A stretch of 64,000 nt of DNA. Origin: Bidens hawaiensis. Its lineage: Eukaryota > Streptophyta > Magnoliopsida > Asterales > Asteraceae. This document shows, piece after piece, positions 11,106 through 24,384 of the stretch. The translations under genes were made by a program, and so were the position numbers. A model generated the notes under the pieces. It was not told the origin of the DNA and did no database searches. It was given only the letters and a program-made list of their open reading frames with translations. How positions within the stretch are numbered: the stretch's first letter is position 1; each line of letters starts with the position of its first letter. The DNA lies in NCBI GenBank assembly GCA_021521415.1, contig JAIQDT010000001.1:2356001-2420000 (forward strand). The letters run 5' to 3'.

Positions 11106-12139
11106 GCAGCAGTTGCGGCTCATCCCAAAACCCCTATAAAACACGACCCGAAAGTGCATAAAGTTTGGACCTTTAAGATTAAAACGTTCAATACTAGGTC
11201 TAGGGTTTATTTTTAAACGAGTCATAGGCAGCCGCGGGTTCGTTAAGTTCGTTTCTAACATCAAGTTCGCTACTTTAATACTCTTTTATACCCGATCTTC
11301 TCTAGGTTCAAGTTTCAAGACCAAACGCTTATATAAACGTAAACTTTGAAGGTCAAGAACATACCTTTTGTGTTCGTTTGGATCTCGTTTAGCTTGTTTA
11401 TGAACTCTAGATCTTGTATAAGCTTGTATAATAAAGATCTACACGAACTAGCGTTCACTTGATCTCGGATCCCTCTCTACTCTCTCGGCCGTAAGTGTGT
11501 GTAGTGGTATGTGTGTTTTTGGAGTGTGTAGGAAATATGGAAAGATGAAATAAGGATTAGGGTTTTAGGGTGGTTTAAGGGGTATTTATCCCTTAAAGCC
11601 CATGGACCTAAGGCCCATTACCGTTTAATCCACCATAATTAATCCAAGTCCATGATCCTTTATTAAACACTAGCTAATATTATTTAACGCTCGAAAACTT
11701 AACGAAATCTTCCTTTATTTAACATTATTATATTTAGGACGTTACATGTACATATGGGACAACCGGCTGGTTATGCTCTTCAAGAAAGTCACGTAACACA
11801 GTAATGAGATTGATTTCCACTTCACATGGTATCTCGTTCTTAAGTCCAATTTCATGTATTTGATGTTTCAACAGATGGTTGAATAACATAACCGACTCGA
11901 TATTGTCTCTTTGTACTATGGTTAAATCACTCAATAGAAATTGGTATTTTCTCAAATATGCATAGTATTTCCAACCAACAATGGCGGACATTATGAAAAC
12001 CGATTAGAAAATATATAGAGAGATGAAGAAATCGTTCGAATGCAAAGATGAAAAATAATATTAGTATTTAATGTTAACCAAATAAAGTAAATGACGTTTT
12101 TATGTTTCCAATGATTTATAATAATGATAGCTATCTATT

Positions 12140-13096
12140 AGAGTATACTAATAAATATTAACCCTATTTTACTGATTTCTTATTATATAATATTATATTT
12201 TACATTTTTTCAATAATCCAAATTGAAATAGTAAGTAAATATAACTGCTAATAAAATATTAAGTTTATAATAATGGAGCGTATTTTAGATTGTTTAAATA
12301 TTTTTCATGTTTTTTAAGATATTATTGGTTTTACGTTAGATACTGAATGATGAAGTATTTGATTTGTAGATATATAAATATTTTTCAAAATGACTCATCG
12401 ATTAATTTTCTTTAAATTGAGCTATTGAGAATTTAAATGTATTCATTAAAAATATGAATACTTTTACTGTATTTTTATTTTCTTATAATTTTATATTACA
12501 AAATCAATAAGCAGGTTAATATTTCGTAAGTGAATTAAAATAACTTAATATTTACATGGTGGAAAAAATTAATAATAACTATCCCTCTAAATAAGGCTGA
12601 ATTGGAGGCTTATGTTATTATATTTTTAGAATCACATAAAAAAATTCAAATATTATCTAAATATACTAACACAATATTGCACCTAAAGTTGTTAAGTTAT
12701 AATGTCTTTTGCAGAAACATAATTTATGCCAAGTTGATAGCTTCGTCTTCCCTTAACATATGTTTACCATAACACATAAAGTTTCATACGTAAATACTAT
12801 ATATTCTGTGAATTTCATGATTAGCCTTTGAAAGTCTATATATTATAACACCAATACGTTAATAATAATTCATTATAGGTTATGAAGGTTTATATTGAAG
12901 ATTGTTAATGACTTCCATTGCGTGAAAAGTTTAGTGGTATTATATAATTGTAATTGACAAAGGTATGAATGTTAATGTTGTAAAATGAAATGTTTTGTTA
13001 AATAAATATAATCGTACGACATGATAATTACATTTTATCTATTTTGTTGTTGTTTTTTTAATTTCATATGATAACCGTATATTTTTGTATATTTTA
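12140..13096. other. Helitron 5' non-coding region
   Basis: AT-rich sequence between the proposed Helitron 5' end and the first likely Rep/helicase exon. No ORF or other element is visible. It may carry the element promoter, but I see no motif strong enough to place one. Confidence 0.4.
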
Positions 13097-16000
13097 GATG
13101 TCTTCAAGATCCAAGAAACGTAGTATTATAGAGTCACCCTCTTCCAATAAGAAAAATCATTCAAACGGTTAGCCATTTTATATATATTTTGTTTACCTAT
13201 AAATGTTATATTAATTCATATATTTTAAATACGTGCAGTGTCATCGTTAAGAGAACCATTGAGTATCATATAAAACAGTAATGTTTTTATTTTTTTGGCG
13301 TTAATATGGTTACATATATCTATATTAAATTGCTAATTTATTAGATTGAAAAAATATTTTTGATTGTGGTATATACAAACTGACCATACATAATTAATAA
13401 CATTTGTTTTATTAATATAATTAATTTAAGAGTCACACCAAAAGAATTTCATTTACCATATTTTTTTGGAATACCTCTCAGTTTATATATAACCTTTTTT
13501 AACCTTTTTAAATTAATGTTTAGGTATAATTACATACAACTTTGTTAAAAATCAAGCACTTTCTGTTTTAAACTGAAATATGTGTTTTATAAATGATTTA
13601 TTTTACAAAGTCTGTTTTAACAATTAATTTCATATATATTTAGCCAATTTGTTTACTGATATTTATATATAAGCAAATGGGTTTTTGTTCATTTTCACAT
13701 ATTACATAATCATTGTTGTAAGTATATTAGAAACTATACCTTACTTTTTATACAGAATAATGTAGTTCTTTAAGCATGTATAGTTTATTTTATTCTAGGG
13801 TTACATTTCTGTACTAACAAATAAGTATTTATAGTTTGCTGTCAAATAACATCAATTAATGTTAATCAATCACGCTTTGGAAAAGAGAATCAGCATCCAA
13901 CTTCTCAAGAAGCTTCCATATATACCAACTCAATTAACACAGGTTACTTATTTTTAATCATTTACTCATTTGGATATAGTACTTCTATACATACTTGATT
14001 TGATATCTTATACAAAAATATTTATTTAATATTTGTTCTGTTTTAAAAAAATAATAGTTGTCACCATACATACCAAAGAAGCAATTGCCGTTGAGAATTG
14101 AAGACATAGAAAGATGGTTATGGACCAAAGGAGAAATAAAAGAAACAACCCAAATATAGGTTCTACATCAAACGATAAGTATCTTTTTTGATTGTAGTAA
14201 TAGAATATATTAGTTTGAAATTTAGATTGTTAAAAACAATTTCCTTAAGTAGTAGATAATGTGTAATTTTATTCAACAGTAGCATTTAGCTATGTTGTCT
14301 ATCTTTTCGTATACTTGAAAACGTGACACACTATCTGTGTATGTTGTTTGCACGCATGTTAAAGCAAACAGTATGTCAAAAACAATATATATTTTTACAA
14401 AATTAATACCCATCTATTAACGTAATTTACATTTTAAGCTATACATACGCAAATAGTTTTTGTAATTTATTTATTTTGGCAGCTACCGGTGTTAGGAGAT
14501 TAAATAAGATGATAAAATTAACTAATGCCACTACTTCACAAATTAGGCAAGAGTATCAAGCATCGGCATCTTTATCCACATTTAACGCCACCGGTCAAAG
14601 TAGTTTAGGTTGGTAAAGTTTTACTTATTTAATGTACATCGACATTGTTATTAATTTTCTCTTTTCGTAATTAAAGGATTATATTTAAGTTGTAATTATT
14701 TAATAATTTTGTAGTTTGTTCTACTCACACGTTACAAGGTCCGTTATCGGATAACCAAAGGCTTGAGATGATGTTTTTAGACGAAAGACAAAAGACCGGT
14801 ACTCTTCAAAATACAAATCAATGACAAGGAATAATATATTCAGGTAATACAACTGAATTGGTATTGTAAAAAAAATATTGGTTTATAATACTCATCAAGG
14901 ATTTTATGTTTTTTTATAAAATTAAACTACTTTTCGTTTGTAGGTGTCAATGTCTCATCCACTTATCAGTTGACGCTATTGTCTAATATTATGAGGCAAA
15001 ATTTTAGCTCTTCTTCAAATATATCAACCCTTGGATGTTCGGCCACTTTTAATACATTCACTGTTGGATTATCATCAATGCAGCGTACATCTCACAGAAA
15101 TGTTCATATAAATGAACGCATACGTATTGCAAACTTAGATGAATTTAATTCATCTGATGCTCCCGACGATCATGCCAATATTTACAAAGGGATATCTATA
15201 GGTATGCATCAAAATAATAATTTATATGATTTTTGGTGTATTGTTAAGTACATTTTTGTTAGTAAATTTACCAATAAGTTTTATTTTGTTTTTTATATAA
15301 GTATTCATCATTTTTCGACAACGTATTTAGATCATGGTGATCAAAACTTCATATGTGGAATGTGCAATGCATTATTATGGGAAGCCGAGAGAAAAAGAGG
15401 AAAACAAACAATGGGATTACAACTTACTCACTTTGTTGTAGTAATGGGAAGGTGCAATTTCCTAAGGTGAAGTTCTCACCATTGAGTTACGTAAATTTGT
15501 TCCTTGGTCATGATAGTACGAGCAAGTTTTTTTTGAAAAACATTAGGCGATATAATTCCATGTTTTCATTTACGTCTCTTGGTGGGAATGTCGATAATTC
15601 AGTTAATAAAGGAAATGTGCCATATAGTTTCAGACTTGTTGGAGAGAATTATCATTCCATGGGAAGTCTTCTTCCTTTGCCTAGTGAAAACCCACGTTTC
15701 TCTCAACTATACAATTACGATACGGAGAACGAAATATCAAATAGACGATTCATTTTTCGGTAGGTATTCTTATTTTTTAAATATTGAAATCTAAAATTTT
15801 TATACCTTACTAAAGCAATTTAAGTTTTTGTCCATATATATATGTTAACCCCTGTTTATTTTGTTATTCAGAGATACGGAATCAAATTCTGAAGTATTAG
15901 ATAACCAGATAATTCATTATCTTAAAGACACGTTGGATTCTCAAAATCCATTGGTTAAAAGTTATCGGATGGCAAGGGATTGTTTTCAACAAAATCCAAA

Positions 16001-16796
16001 TGTGGATTTTAAGTTGAGAATAATTGGAACACGACAAACAGATGCAAGGACTTACAACTTGCCAACAACATCTAAAGTGGCAGCATTAATCGTTGGAGAT
16101 ATTGGTGAAGCAATTGATAAACCAGATATAATTGTTACAACTCAAAGTGTAGGTTTACAACGTATCAGTGAATTGCACCCTTGTTATGTTCCTCTTCGGT
16201 ACCCTATATTTTTTCCATATGGTGATGATGCTTATAAAATTGACATAGCGCATCGTGAACTTCGAGGGTCGACAAAGCGCAAACGCAAGAAGTGCACAAT
16301 GCATGAATTCTTTTCATACAGGTTTCAAGATAGGCCACATGGTTTTTCGTTGAAATTAAACGTTGGAAGACTGACTCAGCATCTATTTGTAGATGCCTAT
16401 ACAGTGATAGAGACTCAAAGGTTGCATTATGTCCGCACACAACAAAAAAATCTTAGGTCTAAAACTTAGGAGAACCTAATAAACATACAATCGGCTGGAA
16501 CCTCTGATGTTTCTACCGCCGGACAACGTATCATTTTACCATCATCATTTACCGGAGGTGCTCGATATATGATGCAGAATTATCTCAATGCAATGACTAT
16601 ATGTAGATGGTTTGGTTATCCAGATTTCTTTATCACCATAACATGCAACCCAAACTGGCCCGAAATCAAACGATTTTTACTAAACAAAAATCGCACGTCC
16701 GAAGACAGGCCAGATATTATGTTTATGATATTCAAGATGAAACTTGATTCGTTAATGAAAGACCTGAAGGACAGGGTTTTGTTTGGAAAGCTTCAA

Positions 16797-17818
16797 TGTA
16801 ACATTTCGGGTTTTTTCACTTTCATTTTGTAACCGTTACCCGACCCATTTACGGGTCCGGGCTCGATAATTAATAAAATTCCCGTATTTATCGAATTATA
16901 ATTACTTAATTATTTATTTATCATTCCATCAATTTAACGTTGACACTTTTAACCCAAAATATAAAGTTCCCACCATTATGTGTCCACCCCCAAACTTGAG
17001 GGTTCTATATGTAAAAATTGTTATATCCATATTATGATATGGATATCCATCTCCAAACCCGACCCACATTCATGTTTCTTGAACCCTACTCTAATAATCA
17101 TCAATTTTGGATAGTAAATCAAGTTGAAAGCACCAATGTGATCCGTGAATCATTATTCCATAACAAACACGACATTGACCGACAATCAATTTAAGTAAAT
17201 AACATCTTTTGATTCGTTTTTTTTTTCCTAACCGACACCCAATGACAGCTATGACCGCGTAAAAATTGGTTTTATTGCAATTAAATTCAAAGATACCTTC
17301 CTTGTAAGGTGACCGACTATACCCCCCCCCCCCTATTTAATTGAATCGTTTTGCACCTACAATTGCTAGTTCATCGCAATACTTGGCCGGCCCTGTTCTT
17401 CGTCATTTTCCCTCTTCTGTTCGTCATCTAAGGTAATTAAACATAGGTTTTAAATCGTGATATCATGTTCATCAATAACCCTAAACTTGTTTAAATCAAT
17501 TGTTAACGCTTTGGTTTAATTGAAATCCTAGGGTTCTTGGTAAAAAAGGGGGCTGAACCCGTCCCTATTTATGTATAATCAATCAAGCCTTGTGCTTGAA
17601 TGTCTCTACTGGTCTGCTGGGTAAAACAAATGGGTTTGGGAGTGGAGGTCGCGGGTTCGACCCTCCCACACCCTATTTTTATTGAAACATTTTCTTTTTA
17701 TCAAAAACTCATTTTTTATAATAATGATTAATGTTTAAACAAGATTATTTTACTAAAAACCGACCTTTATAACACTCGTTTTCTTTCATATATATGTATA
17801 CCCTAAGACATGTTTTCA

Positions 17819-17859
<41 letters not shown>

Positions 17860-18795
17860 ATACTTAAAAACTAAAGTTTTAATAAATATATGTACATATA
17901 TGAATCAAGTAACTTTATAAAAACTAAGGATGATTTATTCAGTTATGTTTTTCTTAAATAAAAATAATGGTTTAATAATAAATCCTTACAAACATAATAG
18001 TATTATAATATTAAATGGTTATCGTTTAACTCGTATCGTGATCCTTATCTCAAGTATATCCTTTATTCTTATAGGCTTTAACGTCATTCCCTTGTGATTC
18101 GTTCCCTCATTTTCACTATCTTAATCATCCTCGTTCATCTTTGAGGTGAGTACCACATTCCCCATTTTTACTCGTTTTCATACTGTTTTGGGGACATATG
18201 CGTAACTTAGTATATTTTCACACTTTATCTATACACAAAACTACGATCGTTGTCTTATGTGTTAGCTAATCTCATGCCATAGTTTCTATATGTTTATGTG
18301 CTCAATGTGAACCGCATTCGGAGAGGTCCAGCATAATCTCAGAAAATAGTATGATCATACACTAGTCGATTTAGCTTTGTGCTTTTTCGGCATCTCATTT
18401 TATTTTCTCATTGGTTGATTTGTTAATCTCATTTGACTCGTTGCAGCTACGTATTTTATTATATATGTAAACTGAACTGGTGTGTTGCTCACTCAACCTC
18501 GTGTTGACAAACAATATTATTTTCAACGCATATGCAGGTAACCGTTTAATGTGAAGTGTGGACTTAGAAGAATTGTTTAAGGACTTATGCTAGAAGAGTT
18601 TATTTTGAGACTTTAAATGTTCATTTGAATTATTTGATGTTTTATTTACTTGGATTTCTTTTTGTAGTGAATAATGGTGTTATTTGAATTAAATAAATAG
18701 ATATTTGAATTTTAAATATTTGCAAGATAGTAAACTTACGAGCTGTGACAATCAGTCCACGCCCCGGCATTTCCACCGTAGGTTGGGGTGTGACA
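16797..18795 (+). repeat. 5' LTR of the gypsy element
   Basis: Starts TGTAACATTTCGGGTTTTTT and ends GGTTGGGGTGTGACA, matching the copy at 24385-26365. It contains a poly-C run (about 17321-17333), a (TA)n tract (about 17821-17856; shorter in the 3' copy) and a tRNA-like block (17600-17675). Confidence 0.95.
17600..17675 (+). other. tRNA-like / SINE-like block inside the LTR
   Basis: The segment TGTCTCTACTGGTCTGCTGG ... GGTCGCGGGTTCGACCCTCC contains a near-consensus RNA polymerase III B box, GGTTCGACCC (17654-17663), within a T-arm-like palindrome, and a weak A-box-like stretch upstream. The same block is in the 3' LTR (25187-25263), so it was acquired before this insertion. It looks like a tRNA-derived SINE head fixed in the LTR rather than a functional tRNA gene, because no acceptor stem or anticodon arm can be folded convincingly. 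Confidence 0.5.
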
Positions 18796-18798
18796 AAT

Positions 18799-18811
18799 TG
18801 GTATCAGAGTC
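18799..18811 (+). other. Primer-binding site (initiator tRNA-Met type)
   Basis: TGGTATCAGAGTC lies three bases after the 5' LTR. It matches the common plant PBS complementary to the 3' end of initiator tRNA-Met, with one change near its end. It sets the plus orientation of the element. Confidence 0.9.
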
Positions 18812-19813
18812 GAAGGTTTAAGATAGGTCGTTAGAGTTGCCTTAGACACATGTTTAGGAGCCCTATACGTGCTTATCTGCTTACCTTATGTGTTCTAGTT
18901 GATTGTTACTGCTTTCCCTTAGTTGATAAGTTTTCTTATTATATATTATTGTCATGCACACACGCACTGCTCCGAGGCTATGCATCTAAACTTAAAATTT
19001 TATTTAAATTTAAAATCAATATTAGATTGCATTTTATTTGCGGGAAATTTCTTAAGAATTCCCACATGTGGTTTTCACTCGTTCTCCTTAGGGCTAGGTT
19101 ATATGGCATGTCCCTATCATATGAAAAGGGGTGAGAAACTGTGAGTTGGGCACTGGCAAAACGGTTCCAAGAACCAAAGGTAATACGCTATTCCTTACCT
19201 GGGTGATAACCTGACCACAGTTGTCAACCCTATGGACCCGAGCGAGACCCATAAATGCCATGTGACCGACACCCTAAGCTGTCAACCGTAACCACACTAG
19301 TGGTTTCATTCCTATATACATTTTTAAACCGAATTCACGGTGATTCGTGGCTTAAATTCGGTAACCTTCCGATTATGGTTTTTACGTTATTTCAAGAGGT
19401 TAGTCGGGAATCCCGACTATCCATCTGTTAACTTGTTTCGTATTTTTATCGGATACTCCAACTACCCATATCTTGTTTCGATAGTTCGTTATTTAGTTTG
19501 GTCGGTTAAAGCCGCTTATCAGGCCGAAAAACTATATTGCATTGATAATTCGTTAATTAGTTGGGACAATCAAATTGCCATGTAACGCTCATGGGCTGTC
19601 CAACTCAAATGTTTGTTCGTTAATTATTGTTGGGCCATTCAAATTGCCATGGAAAGCTCATGGGAGGCCATCGACCCTAGATGCATTTCGTTATATTTTT
19701 GTGAAACTAACCTAACAGAAACTTAATGTTTTCAACTAACTTTGTTTTTCCCCACAAATATTTACACATATGATCCCCCAACTCATAAACCTTTACTCTT
19801 ATTTTCCCATAGA

Positions 19814-21025
19814 ATGTCGTCACTCAGAAATCACCGTCGTCATCAACTTTCATCTGGCTCACGCGACCGCCGCCTGGCTGCTAGAATCATGAAAGAGTTT
19901 GCTGCTGCTATGCCTGCTATTGTCACCCAAATCCAAAGCCTCAATTCTAATGGTTCAGCCACTTCGGCCACACCCAACAACTATGATTTTCGTAACTTCT
20001 TGAGCACCAAACCTCCATCTTATCGTGGTGAGGAAAATGCCACCGTCTTGCTCCAATGGTTTGAAGAAATGGAGAACATATTTATCCACTGTGAATCTCC
20101 GGATGTCAAACGGACCAAATTTGCTTTAAGCTGCTTTAGGTATCGAGCTGTTGTATGGTGGAATGCTCTGAGGAACGACCAAGGGTCGGATTTGGTCGTG
20201 GCTATGCCTTGGGAGGAACTAAAGGAGGCGATGAAAAAGGAATATTGTCCAGAACATGAACTGCAGAGGTTGGAAGTGGAGTTTTGGGATCTTAAGAAAA
20301 TCGGGGGCGATAACTCCACTTATTCTAGCCTATTTCGTGAACAAAGACGTATTGTGCCGCATCTGGTAACTCCCGAGACCCGCGGAATTCAGAAATACAT
20401 TCGCAGTCTCCCGCTCGCTTTACGGGATGCTGTAATGAGTCGTAACCCATTAACCATCGGTGAGGTAATGGACCTAGCTGCCTCCCTCACTGATAGTCAC
20501 GTTCGGGATGGAGCCTTGTCCCGCAAGGATTCCAAGACCACACCCGACAAGACAAAGACCGACTCCTCTACCGATGCCAAAGCTGAGGCCAAACCGTCAA
20601 ACAACAACAACCGCTTCAATAAGAACAACCAAAAACGTAAGCCCAACTACCAAAACTACTCCGTTAACCAATCCAACAACCAAGCCCCAAATGACCCTAA
20701 TGCCCCAAACAAAAAAGCTTACTTTGGCCCACATCCCCTTTGTGACAAGTGTAACCGCCATCACCCGGTTCAATCCCGTTGCCGGTTGTTCACTCAATAC
20801 CACTGTTATGGCCACCTAGCCAATACTTGCCGAGCACCGCCTGGTTCTCAAGTTGTCCAAACCCGGTCTGCACCCCCTACTGCTAGACCTGCTGCTAACC
20901 CTGCACAGCCCGGTGTTCCTAATACCCGAGCTTGCTACCACTACGGAGACCCTAATCATTTTCGTAATGCCTGCCCATTACTCACCCATACTAACCAATC
21001 CCATGTTGTGCCTGCACCTCCTTAA
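19814..21025 (+). pseudogene. gag: Gypsy gag (capsid/nucleocapsid)
   Basis: About 403 codons are open from MSSLRNHRRHQ; I chose this start because the codons upstream belong to the leader. The capsid region has FLSTKPPSYRGEENATVLLQ, WFEEMENIF and an AVVWWNAL motif typical of plant gypsy gag, then a long Asn/Pro/Lys-rich basic linker. The nucleocapsid zinc knuckles are CDKCNRHHPVQSRC and CYHYGDPNHFRNAC. In the second the CX2C cysteine has become tyrosine (TGC to TAC type change), so zinc binding is probably lost. A TAA at 21023-21025 then separates gag from protease. Confidence 0.9.
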
Positions 21026-24000
21026 GTTACCCATCCACCGTAAGCCCAAGTATACCATGCACTGTACTACACTTCTCAACCCTACCAAGTGCAAATCTAC
21101 CAACCTCAAGCCTATGCACCTCAAACCCATGCACCTCATGTGCCTCAGCTCATGGCTCCTCCATCGGCATCAACACAAGCTCCTGCAATTCAAGCTCCTC
21201 GTTTGAACCAAGTTGCTCAAACCCCTCAAGGGTCCAATGGTCGTGCGTTTATGATGAATGTGAATCAAGCTCAGAGTTCTAGCGATGTGGTGAATGGTAC
21301 ATTTCTCATTGATAATCATCATGCTTCGGTTTTGTTTGATACGGGTGCCGATAAGAGTTTTATATATTTGGATTTTGTGTATATTATTGATAAGCCTCGG
21401 GATAAGTTGTCTAGACCTTTTACCGTAGAAGTAGCCATCGGGAATTCCATTATGATTGACTCGGTAATTAGAGATTGCGTCATAGTCCTTAACAAAGTCG
21501 AGTTTTTAATTGACCTCATTCCGATGCAAATGGGTTGTTTCGCGATTTTCCCGACGTTTTTCCCGATGATGTCACTGGTCTTCCTCCGGGTCGTCAAGTC
21601 GAATTACGAATTGATCTCATACCCGGAGCTAACCCCGTAGCTAAAGCCCCTTACCGTCTTGCACCCTCCGAGATGCAAGAACTCTCGAGCCAACTCCAAG
21701 AACTCTCGGACAAGGGTTTCATTCGCACGAGTTCTTCTCCGTGGGGCGCACCTATGCTATTTGTCAAGAAGAAAGATGGTTCATTCCGCATGTGCATTGA
21801 CTACCGTGAACTTAACAAGCTTACCGTTGAGAATCGTTCTCCGCTCCCTCGAATCGACGATATTTTCGATCAACTTCAAGGAGCCGCATGCTTCTCGAAG
21901 ATCGATCTCCGTTCGGGTTATCATCAACTCTGAGTTAGTGAAGAAGACATCCCAAAGACCGTCTTTCATACTCGTTATGGTCATTACGAGTTCTGTGTTA
22001 TGCCTTTTGGTTTGACAAACGCACCCGCGGTGTTTATGGACCTCATGAACCGTGTTTGTAAACCTTATTTGACAAGTTCGTTATTGTTTTCATCGATGAC
22101 ATCTTAATCTATTCGAAATCCGAGAGGGAACACAAGAATCATCTCCATACCATTCTTGATCTGCTTCGAAAGGAGCAATTGTATGCCAAGTTTTCTAACT
22201 GCGAGTTTTGGTTGAAAGAAGTTCAGTTTTTGGGCCACATTGTTAACGAAAAGGGTATTCATGTTGATCCTGCAAAGATCGAAACTGTTAAGAATTGGAA
22301 GCCGCCTACGACTCCCACCGAAGTTCGCTCTTTTCTAGGTTTGGCGGGTTACTACCGTCGTTTCATTCATAACTTTTCCAAGATCGCATTGCCCCTCACC
22401 GCTTTAACACACAAAGGTGAAACCTTTGTATGGGGGTCAAAGCAAGAAGAAGCCTTTGAAACTCTTAAGGACATGCTTTGCAATGCTCCTATCCTTGCTC
22501 TTCCAGAAAAAAATGAAGATTTTATCATTTTCTGCGACGCTTCTAACCAAGGTCTTGGTTTCGTTCTCATGCAACGAGGTAAGGTTATCGCTTACGCTTC
22601 GAGACAACTCAAGGTTCACGAGAAAAATTACACGACGCATGATCTCGAACTTGGTGCTGTCGTATTTGCCTTGAAGATTTGAAGACATTACCTCTATGGT
22701 ACGAAGCGTGGGTGTTTACCGATCACAAGAGTCTCCAACACATTTTTGACCGAAAAGAACTCAATATGAGACAACGTCGATGGGCCGAGTTGCTTAGCGA
22801 CTATGAATGCGAAATTCGCTATCATCCTGGAAAGGCGAATGTCGTGGCCGACGCTCTCAGTCATAAGAAGCTATTCAAATCGATACTTCTTACTTGTGTT
22901 CTTGTTCAAAATGATCTCGAAAAGCGTGTTCTCGATGCTCAACATGAATTCGTCACCGAAGGCAATATGTATGATGAGATGTCGTATGGTGCCGAAACCC
23001 AACTTGAACTAAACCCAATGGTCTGCTTTACTTTCTGAACCGCTTATGAATCCCCAATCGTGATGATCTTCGCACATTTATTATGGACGAAGCTCATAAG
23101 TCACGATATTCCGTACATCCCGGTGCGGATAAGATGTACGCCGACCTTCGTTATGTGTGTTGGTGGCCTGGTACGAAGAAAGATGTCGCTTTGTATGTTT
23201 CTAAATGTCTCACTTGTTCCAAAGTGAAAGCCGAGCATCATCGACCTTTTGGTTTGCTCGAGCAACCTCCCGTCCCCGAGTGGAAATGGGAAGGTATTGC
23301 TATGGATTTTATCACTAAGCTTCCTTCTACCCGCAAGCAACATGATAGTATTTGGGTAATTGTTGATCGTCTGACCAAGTCTGCTCATTTCATTCCCATT
23401 AATAGACTTATTATGTTGATCAATTGGCGCGTATCTAAGTTGAGAGGATTGTTTGTCATCATGGAACTCCGTTATTCATTATATTAGATCGCGATGGTCG
23501 ATTTACTTCTCGTTTTTGGAAGTCGCTTCAATCCGCTTTGGGTACTAGATTGGATCTTAGCACTACTTATCACCCGCAATCTGACGGTCAATCCGAGCGA
23601 ACAATCCAAACTTTAGAGGATACGCTCCGTTCTTGTGTTCTCGATTTTGGAGGAAATTGGGATATTCATCTACCGCTTATCGAGTTCTCTTATAACAATA
23701 GTTTTCACTCTAGGATTAGTATGGCACCTTTTAAATCGCTCTATGGTTGTAAATGTCGATCACCGATCTGTTGGAACAAAGTCGGTGAATCTCAAATCAC
23801 TGGTCCTGAACTAGTCCTAGAAACGACTGATCGTATTCCTCAAATTCGTCAAAATCTCCTTGCTGCTCGTAGTCGTCAGAAGAGTTATGCTGATAAGAGA
23901 CATAAACCCCTTGAGTTCAGTGTTGGTGATTTTGTTTTACTCAAAGCTACCCCTTAGAAGGGAGTTGTTCGTTTTGGAAAAAAGGGAAAACTAGCTCCTC

Positions 24001-24377
24001 GTTTCGTTTGTCCTTTTGAGATTATTGATAGAGTTGGTCATGTTGCGTATCGTCTCAAACTTCCTATTGAACTCTCTAATATTCACCCGGTGTTTCATGT
24101 TTCTAACCTCAAGAAGTTTCTTGCCGAGGGTAATCTTCACATCCCTCTCGATGAAGTTAGTATAGATGAGACTATGCATTTCGTTGAGCAACCTGTTGAG
24201 ATTATGAATCATATGGATAAAGTTAGTAAGCGAAGCCGCATTCCTTTGGTTAAAGTTCGTTGGAATTCTAAGCAAGGCGCCGAGTTTACGTGGGAGCGTG
24301 AGGACCAGATGAAACTCAAGTATCCTCATCTTTTCGCTGCTGATTCTCTAATTTCGGGGCGAAATTCCCAAAAGTAG
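21026..24377 (+). pseudogene. pol: Gypsy pol: protease, RT, RNase H, integrase, chromodomain-like tail
   Basis: Protease (about 21240-21530) keeps the active-site block LFDTGADKSFI. A deletion joins it to RT, which starts near 21535 ([37 protein letters not shown]) and has a stop just after SGYHQL (21931-21933, CGA to TGA type change). The FIDDILIYS box near 22095 lies in another frame. RT/RNase H continues at 22179-22681 ([24 protein letters not shown]) to a TGA. RNase H end is at about 22700-23030 (FTDHKSLQHIFD). Integrase starts near 23083 (zinc-binding region, CLTC), then [13 protein letters not shown] and [15 protein letters not shown]. The C-terminus (24064-24377) has [12 protein letters not shown] and [20 protein letters not shown], a chromodomain-like region. 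Many frameshifts and stops make it inactive. Confidence 0.92.
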
Positions 24378-24384
24378 GGGATAC
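24370..24384 (+). other. Polypurine tract of the gypsy element
   Basis: AAAAGTAGGGGATAC immediately precedes the 3' LTR and would prime plus-strand synthesis. It lies at the end of the chromodomain-like reading frame, the normal position in this family. Confidence 0.8.

Larger units (their letters stand above)
9738..11746 (-). mobile_element. Solo LTR, family A, copy 2
   Basis: A 2,009-bp unit in minus orientation, starting TGTAACGTCCTAAATATAAT and ending GGGGCCTTACA. It is bounded by a perfect 5-bp target duplication, TGTAC at 9733-9737 and 11747-11751. It has the family landmarks: the CACTCAGCGTAGCTGAATTT block, the TGTGTGCATACTCGACGTGA block, a minisatellite (10144-10380), GC palindromes (10793-10880) and a motif array (about 10925-11105). 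No PBS, gag or second LTR is present, so it is a solo LTR left by LTR-LTR recombination or a short non-autonomous element. It interrupts the coding exon of the gene at 9448-11991. Confidence 0.88.
9448..11991 (-). pseudogene. Unrecognised gene, exon split by a solo LTR
   Basis: The minus strand starts at 11991 (MSAIVGWKYYAYLRKYQFLL) and runs open to the solo LTR at 11746. On the other side of that element and of its duplicated target, the same frame continues without loss from 9732 to 9448 (SEWFYYPNQNKVVLNFENGQ) and ends at a consensus donor, CAG|GTAACA. Together the halves give an exon of about 180 codons. The first half is hydrophobic/helical. The second has charged, leucine-rich, possibly coiled-coil sequence (MLRELDVLMLANERKDIAHM) and an acidic end (DFDDVADYLDCDDEPSG). 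I recognise no family. The absence of other stops suggests the gene was intact when the LTR inserted. Further exons left of 9448 were not found. Confidence 0.5.

Noticed and set aside
12000..12030. TATA box for the unknown minus-strand gene
   Set aside because: TATATATT lies only about 20 bases before the proposed ATG, too close for a convincing promoter with a normal 5' UTR.
17600..17675. A functional tRNA gene
   Set aside because: B box and T-arm-like palindrome are present but no acceptor stem or anticodon arm; it is repeated in both LTRs.
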